Assembly: GCF_000379065.1 (NCBI RefSeq)
Contig: NZ_KB900614.1
Coordinates: 2,533,149-2,597,148 of the forward strand
Origin: Salinispora mooreana
GTDB taxonomy: Bacteria; Actinomycetota; Actinomycetes; Mycobacteriales; Micromonosporaceae
Reading direction: 5' to 3'
DNA: 64,000 nt
A model generated the notes under the pieces. That model was not told where the DNA came from, searched no databases, and saw nothing but the letters and a program-made list of their open reading frames with translations. Shown here piece after piece: positions 43,225-50,969 of the stretch (positions within the stretch are counted from its first letter, which is position 1; every line of letters starts with the position of its first letter). The translations under genes and the position numbers were made by a program.

Positions 43225-43998
43225 CTATTTTGCCACATCGCCGGGGGCAGCCGGGAACCCGGCCTGCTCCAACGTCACCCGGTCCTGCCGGTCCAGGCGC
43301 TCCGGAGCCAGTGCGGCGATCATGTCGGGGCGCCGGGCGACCGTCCGCACCAGGGCCTCATCCCGACGCCAGCGGGCGATCTTCCCGTGGTCCCCGGAGC
43401 GAAGCACCGCCGGCACCTCCTGGCCCCGCCAGGCAGCCGGCTTGGTGTACATCGGCGCCTCCAGCAGCCCGTGCGCGTGCGACTCCTCGTCCAGCGAGCC
43501 AACGTTGCCGAGCACCCCGGGCAGCAGCCGGGTCACCGCCTCCAGGATCACCAGCACCGCCACCTCACCACCGAAGAGCACATAGTCACCGAGGGAGACC
43601 TCGGTGACCGGCATCCGACTCGCGGCATGCTCAAGCACCCGCTGGTCAATCCCCTCGTACCGGCCACAGGCGAAGAGCAGGTGCCGCTCGGCGGCCAGTT
43701 CGTGGGCCAGCGCCTGGGTAAACGGAACACCGGCCGGCGTGGGCACCAGCAGCCGGGGTGGGTTACCTCCCGGCGGGGCGAGCGCGTCCAGCGCCTCCCC
43801 CCAGGGCTCCGGCCGCATCACCATCCCCGGCCCCCCGCCGTACGGCGTGTCGTCAACCGTCCGGTGCACGTCGTGGGTCCAGGTACGGAGGTCGTGCACC
43901 GCCAGCTGGAGGGTGCCGCCGGCCCGGGCCCTGCCGATCAGCGACAGGTCCAGCGGAGCGAAGTACTCCGGGAAGATCGACACAACGTCAACGCGCAT
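43225..43998 (-). CDS. trmD: tRNA (guanine-N1)-methyltransferase TrmD
   Basis: 257 residues from ATG 43998. SPOUT-class enzyme that makes m1G37 in tRNAs, needed for reading-frame maintenance. Motifs: [72 protein letters not shown] (trefoil-knot SAM site) and [20 protein letters not shown]. It is in the rpsP-khpA-rimM-trmD-rplS series. Confidence 0.97.
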   Translation of the reverse strand: MRVDVVSIFPEYFAPLDLSLIGRARAGGTLQLAVHDLRTWTHDVHRTVDDTPYGGGPGMVMRPEPWGEALDALAPPGGNPPRLLVPTPAGVPFTQALAHELAAERHLLFACGRYEGIDQRVLEHAASRMPVTEVSLGDYVLFGGEVAVLVILEAVTRLLPGVLGNVGSLDEESHAHGLLEAPMYTKPAAWRGQEVPAVLRSGDHGKIARWRRDEALVRTVARRPDMIAALAPERLDRQDRVTLEQAGFPAAPGDVAK

Positions 43999-44093
43999 TG
44001 TGGGGGCTCCAGAAGCTGTGCGGGCCGGACGGCCTGACCACACCGGATACCGCCCGGGAATCGAGCTGGCCGCCGGGCGGAGGTCAACCAGAT

Positions 44094-44130
44094 CGGCGGG
44101 TCAGAGGTAACCAGGCGGCGGGTCAGAGGT
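44094..44130. repeat. 15-bp direct repeat across the rimM stop
   Basis: CGGCGGGTCAGAGGT occurs at 44094-44108 and 44116-44130. The second copy contains the rimM stop codon (complement of TCA at 44123-44125), so the gene end has been partly duplicated downstream. Confidence 0.85.
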
Positions 44131-44665
44131 CGAGCAGGCCGCCAGGCGGATCCACCACCACGCGACCACCGGCGAGATCAACCTCGGGAACGATCGCCTG
44201 GACGAACGGAATCAACACGTCCCGGCGGCCGGGACGGCGCAGCACCAACAGGTCCGCGGCGGGGGCGTGGTCAATCCGGGCGATCTCCCCCAGCCGTTCC
44301 CCCGCCGGGGTGACCACGGCCAGGCCGACCAGCTGGTGGTCGTGGAACTCCTCCGGGTCCGTCGGCGGGGCCACGTCGGTGCGGTCCACCCCGACGAGGG
44401 TGCCGCGGAGCGCCTCGGCGACGTTGCGGTCGAGCACACCCTCGAACGCCACCAGCAGCATCCGCCCCTGATGCCACCGCGCTGCCTCGACGGTCAGTTC
44501 ACCCGGCACCCGGTACGCACCGGGGTGGGCGGGCACGTTCGCCCCGGGCTCGGTGCGCAGCACCGAGCCCGGGGCGAACCGCGTCTCAGGTTCGTCGGTC
44601 CGCACCTCCACGGTCACCTCACCGCGGATCCCGTGCGGTTTGCCGATCCTGCCGACGACGAGCAT
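44123..44665 (-). CDS. rimM: 16S rRNA processing protein RimM
   Basis: 180 residues. Assembly factor for the 30S head that binds S19. The N-terminal beta-barrel begins MLVVGRIGKPHGIRGEVTVE (typical GRI.KPHGIRGEV), and a PRC-barrel domain includes EEFHDHQLVGLAVVTPAGER and LLVLRRPGRRDVLIPFVQAI. Its ATG overlaps the stop of the KH gene (TGATG), giving coupled translation. Confidence 0.97.
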   Translation of the reverse strand: MLVVGRIGKPHGIRGEVTVEVRTDEPETRFAPGSVLRTEPGANVPAHPGAYRVPGELTVEAARWHQGRMLLVAFEGVLDRNVAEALRGTLVGVDRTDVAPPTDPEEFHDHQLVGLAVVTPAGERLGEIARIDHAPAADLLVLRRPGRRDVLIPFVQAIVPEVDLAGGRVVVDPPGGLLDL

Positions 44666-44898
44666 CAGTACGAGTCGACGATGTCGACGCGTACGCCGCG
44701 TCCACCGATGGAACCGATGACCTGGCGCAGCGCCTTCGCGGTCCGCCCGGACCGCCCGATCACCGTGCCGAGGTCCTCCGGGTGCACGCGGACCTCGAGC
44801 CGCTTGCCCCGCCGGGAATCGACCAGCCGGACCCGGACATCGTCGGGGTTGTCGACGATGCCCTTGACCAGATGCTCCAGCGCTGGACGCAGTGCCAC
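44665..44898 (-). CDS. khpA: KH-domain RNA-binding protein (KhpA-like)
   Basis: 77 residues from GTG 44898, one base after the rpsP stop. A single KH domain with the RNA-binding loop GRSGRTAK (GxxGxxxK) in DLGTVIGRSGRTAKALRQVI. It is the small KhpA/YlqC family, typically between rpsP and rimM, and pairs with KhpB in RNA regulation and cell-size control in other bacteria. It overlaps rimM by one base. Confidence 0.93.
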   Translation of the reverse strand: MALRPALEHLVKGIVDNPDDVRVRLVDSRRGKRLEVRVHPEDLGTVIGRSGRTAKALRQVIGSIGGRGVRVDIVDSY

Positions 44899-44899
44899 G

Positions 44900-45343
44900 T
44901 CAGCCCTGCTCGCCGGAGCCCGCACCGGCCTGCTCCTCGGTCTTCGGCGCCGCCTCGGCCTTGGCGGCCTTCTTGGCCGGCTTGGTCGGGGTCTCCGCCA
45001 GACCGGCGGCGGCCTTCGCCTCAGCCTCGTAGGCCGCCTTGCGGTCGACCTGCTCGGGGGCGACCTTCAGCGGCTCGGGGGCCGGCAGGCCCTTGAACTT
45101 CTGCCAGTCGCCGGTCTTCTCCAGCAGGCGCTGCACCGCCTCGCTCGGCTGCGCGCCCACGGAGAGCCAGTACTGCACCCGGTCCGACTTGACCTCGATC
45201 ACCGAAGGGTCGTACTTCGGCTGGTAGATCCCGACGAACTCGATCGCCCGGCCGTCACGCTTGGTGCGCGAGTCGGCGATGACGATGCGGTACTGCGGGT
45301 TGCGGATCTTGCCCATCCGCAGGAGCCGGATCTTTACGGCCAC
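44900..45343 (-). CDS. rpsP: 30S ribosomal protein S16
   Basis: 147 residues from GTG 45343, with AGGAG about 10 bases upstream. It begins [20 protein letters not shown] and has [20 protein letters not shown] and [20 protein letters not shown]. The last 60 residues are an Ala/Lys/Glu-rich tail ([20 protein letters not shown]) that is usual in actinobacterial S16. It is first of the rpsP-khpA-rimM run, with its own upstream region. Confidence 0.98.
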   Translation of the reverse strand: MAVKIRLLRMGKIRNPQYRIVIADSRTKRDGRAIEFVGIYQPKYDPSVIEVKSDRVQYWLSVGAQPSEAVQRLLEKTGDWQKFKGLPAPEPLKVAPEQVDRKAAYEAEAKAAAGLAETPTKPAKKAAKAEAAPKTEEQAGAGSGEQG

Positions 45344-45666
45344 AGTGTTTTCGCTCCTGTTGTTTCCACCGACCCTGGACGGGTGGTGCACGGGTGAGCG
45401 CGCACTCCGGCACAGTGGGGTTGGGCCGGAGACTGCTCGGGTGGACTGACGTGGTGCCCGGGTAGAGGGCGCCGGACCCACGCCGGATACCAGCCAGCCA
45501 TTCTGCCAGATCGGACCGGGAGGCCTCACATCGGACCGGCCCCGGCCCACCATTCAATTATGACGAAGAGCACACTGATCCGGTCGGGGCAGGCCGACCA
45601 GACTCACGCCGGTCGGTTCCGACGGCCGAACGGGCGCCATCGGTTCCGACGGCCGAACGGGCGCCG
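45344..45666. promoter_or_regulatory. Upstream region of rpsP, downstream of the DUF402 gene
   Basis: About 323 bases without a gene. It should contain the rpsP promoter and leader. It also carries most of a 27-bp tandem duplication (45614-45667) that reaches the 3' end of the DUF402 gene. No promoter boxes could be fixed. Confidence 0.5.
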
Positions 45667-45667
45667 T
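45614..45667. repeat. 27-bp tandem duplication
   Basis: Two adjacent 27-bp units (45614-45640 and 45641-45667) differing at one base, starting CGGTTCCGACGGCCGAACGG. The second touches the stop codon of the DUF402 gene. Confidence 0.9.
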
Positions 45668-46314
45668 CAGCGGGCCGGCGGCCGGTCCCACCCGGGCGGC
45701 AGCTCCAGCGGTGCCGTCCACGCGGGCGGCGGCACGAAGTCACACCAGGTGCCGTCGAACGGGAACTCACCCGCCTCGGCTCGGGCGATCACCCGCTTCC
45801 CCTCGGCCCAGACCGCGTCCGGGTCGGGCACCCAGTAGTGCTCCGGGAAGTCGAGCCGCTCGGCGAACTCGTCCTCGTCCTTCCACGCCCAGCGCCGGTC
45901 CGCGTGGATCAGCACGTCAAGATCCTGGTCCACCACGTCAACGCCGGCGAGCCCACCGTCGTCCCAGCGCACACCGTGTTCCTCGAGGTTGACGTACCAA
46001 TGGGCGAAATGCCCTTGCTCGTCCTGGAAGAACCAGACCGAGTGCGCGGCTCCAACCGGCAGGAACTTCAGCAGGGGTGGCCCCTGCCACCGAGCGAGCG
46101 TCAGCCGGTACGCCGAGACGATCCACTCGGCGAAGGGAACAGCCCGCATCCCGACTCCGGCGTCGGTGGTCTCGCTGGCCACCAGGGAGCCCCGGGGGAT
46201 CCACAGCAGCAGCCCCCGGTCGTCATCACTGACCACGCGCGCCGGACGAACCCAACCGATCCGCCCCCGCCGCACGTTGCGGTGCACCACCAACCGCCCA
46301 GGTTCGAACCTCAC
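45667..46314 (-). CDS. DUF402 family protein
   Basis: 215 residues from GTG 46314. It has the DUF402/FomD-like beta-barrel signature: WFFQDEQGHFAHWYVNLEEH, DVVDQDLDVLIHADRRWAWK, DEDEFAER, with the acidic residues that in characterised members bind a metal and hydrolyse nucleoside di- or triphosphates. Those activities are known for other members and are not shown for this one. It is transcribed after proS, and the stop codon lies at the edge of a 27-bp tandem duplication. Confidence 0.85.
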   Translation of the reverse strand: MRFEPGRLVVHRNVRRGRIGWVRPARVVSDDDRGLLLWIPRGSLVASETTDAGVGMRAVPFAEWIVSAYRLTLARWQGPPLLKFLPVGAAHSVWFFQDEQGHFAHWYVNLEEHGVRWDDGGLAGVDVVDQDLDVLIHADRRWAWKDEDEFAERLDFPEHYWVPDPDAVWAEGKRVIARAEAGEFPFDGTWCDFVPPPAWTAPLELPPGWDRPPAR

Positions 46315-46500
46315 CTGCCCGACCCTACCGCCCGCCGACGGCCGGTCGGATCGCCGAGTCCACCCCACCCGACGACCGGTTGGAACGCCGGTGGCCCGGT
46401 TCGCTCCGCTCGCTGTCGAGCTGCCCCGTCTGTGCGCCCGAACCAGCTCGGGCCGGACCGGGTCGGTGGCGGCACCGACCCGGTCCGGTGCGGGCGTAGC

Positions 46501-47907
46501 TCAGTAGGCCCGGGACAGGATGGCGACCAGGTCCGGCTCGTCCTCGCTGTCCGGCACCGAGCCATCGGCCCGGATCAGGCACCGCACGGTGACGCCCTGG
46601 GCGTTCGCCTCCGCCTCGCCCTTGGCGCCGACCACCGACCACGGCACCCGGGCCCAGCCCGTCGCCGCCGCCTCGATCGCCTCGGCGAGCGTCCCCACCT
46701 CGCGGGTCCGCGCCTGCCGGGTGGCGAGCGCCTGGTCGTGCAGCGCCTGCTGGTCGGCCTCGAGCGCCGTACGCACCACAGCGACCACGTCGGCCACCGG
46801 AACCGGGGACTTCGCGCCGTCCGTCCGCCGGACCACGACCGCGTTCCCCGCGGCCAGGTCGCGGGGGCCGATCTCGACGCGGATCGGGTAGCCGCGCAAC
46901 TCCGCGTCCACCGCGCGACGCCCGAAGGGGGTGTCGGTCCGGTCGTCGAGGGCGACCCGGACACCGGCATCCCGCAGCGCGTCGTGCAGCCGCGTCGCGG
47001 CCTCGCCGACCCCCTCGCCGTCCTTGACGACCATCACGTACGCCTGGACCGGCGCGAGCTTCGGCGGCACCCGCAGGCCGTTGTCGTCACCGTGGCACAT
47101 GATCAGACCACCGAGCATCCGGGTGGAGGTGCCCCACGAGGTGGTCCAGGCGTACTCCCGACCCCCCTCGGCGGAGGTGTAGCTGATGTCGAAGGCGCGG
47201 CCGAAGTTCTGCCCCAGCTCGTGGCTGGTGCCCAGCTGGAGCGCCTTGCCGTCACCCATCATGCCCTCGAGGGTGTAGGTGGCGGTCGCACCCGCGAACC
47301 GCTCCCGGGCGGTCTTGAGGCCCACCTGCACCGGGATGGCGAGGACGTTGACCATCAGGTCCTCGTACGCCTCGTGCAGAATCCGTCGCGCGTAGGCGCG
47401 GGCGTCCTCGCGGGTCGTGTGCGCGGTGTGCCCCTCCTGCCAGAGGAACTCGCTGGTCCGCAGGAAGATGCGGGGGCGCAGCTCCCAGCGGACCACGTTC
47501 GCCCACTGGTTGAGCAGCAACGGCAGGTCCCGGTACGAGTCGACCCACTTGGCCATGAACTCGCCGATGACGGTCTCGCTGGTCGGGCGCACCACGACCG
47601 GCTCGGCGAGCTGCTTGCCGCCGCCGTGGGTAACCACCGCCAGCTCCGGCGAGAAGCCCTCGACGTGCTCGGCCTCGCGTTTGAGGTGGCCCTCCGGGAT
47701 GAAGAGCGGGAAGTACGCGTTCTCCGCGCCGGCAGCCTTGATCCGGTTGTCCATCTCGGCCTGCATCCGCTCCCAGATGGCGTAGCCGGCTGGTCGGATC
47801 ACCATGGTCCCCCGGACCGGGCCGTTGTCGGCCAGCTTCGCCTTGGCGATCAGGTCCTGGTACCAGCGGGGGAAGTCCTCCGCACGGGGAGTGAGCACGC
47901 GCGCCAT
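46501..47907 (-). CDS. proS: Prolyl-tRNA synthetase, class III (archaeal/eukaryote-like)
   Basis: 468 residues from ATG 47907. Class II aminoacyl-tRNA synthetase that charges tRNA-Pro. Motif 2 region: QWANVVRWELRPRIFLRTSE followed by FLWQEGHTAHTTREDA. Motif 3 region: TSWGTSTRMLGGLIMCHGDD. The editing insertion of E. coli-type ProS is absent, and the C-terminal zinc-binding-like extension ends in RAY, as in the type-III enzymes shared by many actinobacteria, archaea and eukaryotes. The sole ProS in many relatives is of this type. Confidence 0.96.
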   Translation of the reverse strand: MARVLTPRAEDFPRWYQDLIAKAKLADNGPVRGTMVIRPAGYAIWERMQAEMDNRIKAAGAENAYFPLFIPEGHLKREAEHVEGFSPELAVVTHGGGKQLAEPVVVRPTSETVIGEFMAKWVDSYRDLPLLLNQWANVVRWELRPRIFLRTSEFLWQEGHTAHTTREDARAYARRILHEAYEDLMVNVLAIPVQVGLKTARERFAGATATYTLEGMMGDGKALQLGTSHELGQNFGRAFDISYTSAEGGREYAWTTSWGTSTRMLGGLIMCHGDDNGLRVPPKLAPVQAYVMVVKDGEGVGEAATRLHDALRDAGVRVALDDRTDTPFGRRAVDAELRGYPIRVEIGPRDLAAGNAVVVRRTDGAKSPVPVADVVAVVRTALEADQQALHDQALATRQARTREVGTLAEAIEAAATGWARVPWSVVGAKGEAEANAQGVTVRCLIRADGSVPDSEDEPDLVAILSRAY

Positions 47908-47963
47908 GACCGCACATCCTATGTGCCGCCGGGGCGGTCGCCGCCAGCGGGCGGTCGCTCCAC

Positions 47964-47979
47964 CCCCCGCCGGCGGGGG
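47964..47979 (-). terminator. Possible hairpin after the amidohydrolase gene
   Basis: Perfect 16-bp palindrome CCCCCGCCGGCGGGGG, 60 bases past the amidohydrolase stop and ahead of proS. It could fold as a short hairpin. Weak evidence for a terminator. Confidence 0.4.
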
Positions 47980-48041
47980 CGGAGCTCGCCATCGTGGACT
48001 ACAAGACCGGCCGGGCTGGACCGCCGACCCGCCTCGGTGGA

Positions 48042-49121
48042 TCAGCGCAGGACCCGGCCGCGGAGGACGACCCGGTCGGGGGCCCGGACGACGCGGAGGT
48101 CCCGCCGCGGGTCCTGCGGGTAGACGACCAGATCGGCCAGGCCCCCCTCGACCAGGCCGGGGAAGCCGAGCCACTCGCGGGCCCGCCAGGAGGCGGCGGC
48201 GAGGACGTCCTCGGCCGGTATCCCCGCTTCTTCGTGCAGCAGCAGCATCTCCTCGGCGGCCAGCCCGTGCGCGATGCCACCGCCGGCATCCGTGCCGACG
48301 TAGATCGGCACGCCGGCCTGGTGGGCGGCGCGGACCACCTCGGGGAAGCGGTCTCGTAGGGCGAGCATGTGGTCGGCGTAGCGGGGAAACTTCGCCCGCG
48401 CCTGGTCGGCGATGCCGCCGAAGGTCCTTATGTTGATCATGGTGGGTACGAGCGCGGTGCCCTGCCGGGCCATCACGTCGATCAGGTCCAGGCTCAGGCC
48501 GGTGCCGTGTTCCACCGAGTCGACCCCGGCCCGCACCATGATCTCGACGGCGGACTCGGAGAAGGTGTGCACCGCGGCGCGGGCCCCGGCGGCGTGCGCG
48601 GCCCGAACCGCGGCGGTCATGGTCTCCGCGTCCCAGGCCGGGGCGAGGTCGCCGACGCCGCGATCGATCCAGTCGCCGACCAGCTTGACCCAGCCGTTGC
48701 CGGCGTCGGCCTGCGCGGCGACGGTCGCGGCCACCGCCGCCGCGCCGACCTCCACCCCGACGCCGCGCAGGTAACGCTTCGGCGGGGCGACGTGCCGGCC
48801 GGCCCGGGCCAGTCGCGGCAGGTCCGTAGCGTCGTCGAGCTCCGGATACGGGTACGGGGAGCCGGCGTCCCGGATGGCGAGCACCCCGGCGTCACGGTTG
48901 ACGTGGGCCAGCTCGCGGGCCTGGTCGAGCGAGGTGATCGGCGTCCCGCCCCGCGCGATGCCGATGTGGCAGTGCGCGTCGGTCAGGCCGGGGAGCACAA
49001 AGCCACCATCCGCGATGGTCTCCGCGCCGGCCACCGGCTGGAACGTCACCCGGTCACCGACCAGCCAGATGTCCCGGACCTCGTCTTCGGGCAGGAGCAC
49101 ACCGCGCACGTGCAAAGCCAT
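48042..49121 (-). CDS. Amidohydrolase family protein
   Basis: 359 residues from ATG 49121. Metal-dependent hydrolase of the amidohydrolase superfamily (imidazolonepropionase/prolidase-like branch). Ligands visible: HxH in GLTDAHCHIG, a Lys in GWVKLVGDW, His in AAVHTFSESA and VEHGTGLSLDLID, and Asp in YVGTDAGGGIAHGL. A complete TIM-barrel length is present, with small beta-sandwich parts at both ends (MALHVRGVLLPEDEVRDIWL; APDRVVLRGRVLR). The substrate is unknown. It lies between ffh and proS. Confidence 0.88.
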   Translation of the reverse strand: MALHVRGVLLPEDEVRDIWLVGDRVTFQPVAGAETIADGGFVLPGLTDAHCHIGIARGGTPITSLDQARELAHVNRDAGVLAIRDAGSPYPYPELDDATDLPRLARAGRHVAPPKRYLRGVGVEVGAAAVAATVAAQADAGNGWVKLVGDWIDRGVGDLAPAWDAETMTAAVRAAHAAGARAAVHTFSESAVEIMVRAGVDSVEHGTGLSLDLIDVMARQGTALVPTMINIRTFGGIADQARAKFPRYADHMLALRDRFPEVVRAAHQAGVPIYVGTDAGGGIAHGLAAEEMLLLHEEAGIPAEDVLAAASWRAREWLGFPGLVEGGLADLVVYPQDPRRDLRVVRAPDRVVLRGRVLR

Positions 49122-49258
49122 AGACTCAGTCCTACCTGATCGCCCGCCGGGACATGCGGGCAGGCCACCGCCGACGGGCCACGACCGGCGCCGCATCGGC
49201 CACGGCCGGCGCCGGAACAGCCGCGATCAGCACCGACCTGGCCCCGTTTCGGTCCCGG

Positions 49259-50803
49259 TCAACGGGGGTGTTGATCACCCTTACCGAGCTTGTTGAAGTC
49301 GATCTTCGGGAGCTTGAATCCCGGCGGTAGCCCCTGGCCGGCCAGGTCGTCGGGGCCCAGGCCGGGCGGCAGCTTCGGCATGCCAGCGGGGAAGCCGCCC
49401 CGCGCCCCCGTGCCCGCCCGCGACCGACCGCCGCCCTTCCCGCCCTTACGCTTGTTCTTCGGCGACTTGGTCGCCTTTCGGCGCCCTCCGGGCAGGCCCA
49501 TCATGCCGCCCATCTGCTTCATCATCTTCTGGGCGTCGGTGAAGCGGTTGAGGAGCTGGTTGACGTCCATCACGGTGACCCCGGAGCCGTTGGCGATGCG
49601 GGCCCGACGCGAACCGTTAATGATCTTCGGGTTGGTGCGCTCGGCCGGGGTCATCGACCGAATGATCGCGGTGATCCGGTCGAAGTGCTTGTCGTCCACC
49701 TCGGCGAGCTGGTCTTTCATCTGCCCCATGCCGGGCATCATGGCCAGCACGTTGGCGATCGGCCCCATCCGCCGAACCGCGATGAGCTGGTCGAGGAAGT
49801 CCTCCAGGGTGAACTGCTCACCGCCCATCAGCTTGGCGGTCATCTTCTCTTTCTGATCGACGTCGAAGGCCTGTTCGGCCTGCTCGATCAGGGTGAGAAC
49901 ATCGCCCATGCCGAGAATCCGGCTGGCCATCCGGTCCGGGTGGAAGACATCGAAGTCCTCCAGCTTCTCGCCGGTGGAGGCGAAGAGGATCGGCTGGCCG
50001 GTGACCTCCCGGACCGACAGCGCGGCACCACCACGGGCGTCACCGTCGAGCTTGGAGAGGACCACACCGGTGATGCCGACGCCGTCCCGGAACGCCTCCG
50101 CGGTGCGCACCGCGTCCTGGCCGACCATGGCGTCGATGACGAAGATGACCTCATCCGGGTTGACCGCGTCCCGGATGTCGGCCGCCTGCTGCATCATCTC
50201 GGCGTCGATACCGAGGCGGCCGGCCGTGTCCACGATGACGATGTCCCGGGCAGCCCGACGGGCGTGCTCGATCGAGGCGCGGGCCACCTGCACCGGGTCA
50301 CCGACGCCGTTGCCGGGCTCCGGGGAGTACACCTCGACGCCGGCGCGACCACCGAGCACCTGGAGCTGCCCGACGGCGTTGGGGCGCTGTAGGTCGGCGG
50401 CGACCAGCAGCGGCTGGTGACCCTGGCCGCGCAGCCAGCTTGCCAGCTTGCCAGCGAGGGTGGTCTTGCCGGAGCCCTGGAGACCGGCCAGCATGATCAC
50501 GGTCGGCGGTTGCTTGGCGAACTGAAGCCGCCGCGCCTCCCCGCCGAGGACGTTGACCAGCTCCTCGTTGACGATCTTGACGATCTGCTGGGCCGGGTTC
50601 AGCGCCTGGGAGACCTCGGCGCCCCGCGCCCGCTCCTTGACCCGCGCGATGAAGCCCTTGACCACCGGCAGCGCCACGTCCGCCTCCAGCAGCGCGAGCC
50701 GGATCTCGCGGGCGGTGGCGTCGATGTCGGCGTCGGTGAGCCGTCCCTTACCGCGGAGCTTGGTGAAGATCCCGGACAGGCGGTCACTCAAGGTGTCAAA
50801 CAC
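49259..50803 (-). CDS. ffh: Signal recognition particle protein Ffh
   Basis: 514 residues from GTG 50803. SRP54 GTPase that targets nascent membrane proteins. N-domain MFDTLSDRLSGIFTKLRGKG; P-loop GLQGSGKTTLAGK; IVDTAGRLG; SKLDGDARGGAALSVREVTG; GMGDVLTLIEQAEQAFD; then the Met-rich M-domain (MMKQMGGMMGLPGGRR, LAMMPGMGQMKDQL). The Gly/Pro/Lys-rich C-terminal tail is typical of high-GC bacteria. Its receptor FtsY is encoded at 56127-57326 in the same strand block. Confidence 0.98.
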   Translation of the reverse strand: MFDTLSDRLSGIFTKLRGKGRLTDADIDATAREIRLALLEADVALPVVKGFIARVKERARGAEVSQALNPAQQIVKIVNEELVNVLGGEARRLQFAKQPPTVIMLAGLQGSGKTTLAGKLASWLRGQGHQPLLVAADLQRPNAVGQLQVLGGRAGVEVYSPEPGNGVGDPVQVARASIEHARRAARDIVIVDTAGRLGIDAEMMQQAADIRDAVNPDEVIFVIDAMVGQDAVRTAEAFRDGVGITGVVLSKLDGDARGGAALSVREVTGQPILFASTGEKLEDFDVFHPDRMASRILGMGDVLTLIEQAEQAFDVDQKEKMTAKLMGGEQFTLEDFLDQLIAVRRMGPIANVLAMMPGMGQMKDQLAEVDDKHFDRITAIIRSMTPAERTNPKIINGSRRARIANGSGVTVMDVNQLLNRFTDAQKMMKQMGGMMGLPGGRRKATKSPKNKRKGGKGGGRSRAGTGARGGFPAGMPKLPPGLGPDDLAGQGLPPGFKLPKIDFNKLGKGDQHPR

Positions 50804-50969
50804 GCGAACATCCCGTTTGTCAGAGTTCTGGTGAGCACGAGCACGGCCGGACGAGCTGTCCAGCCACCGCTAGGGTATCCGGCCCGCGATGCACCCGCTT
50901 CCGGCCGGCACACCCGACGCACCCGACGCCGCCCGCGGACCCGCCATCCGGCGGACACAATTCGCCCCC

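Noticed and set aside
46490..46512. tRNA-like string GGGCGTAGCTCAGTAGG
   Set aside because: It resembles the D-arm start of a tRNA but has no matching acceptor stem, anticodon or T-arm, and it contains the proS stop codon.
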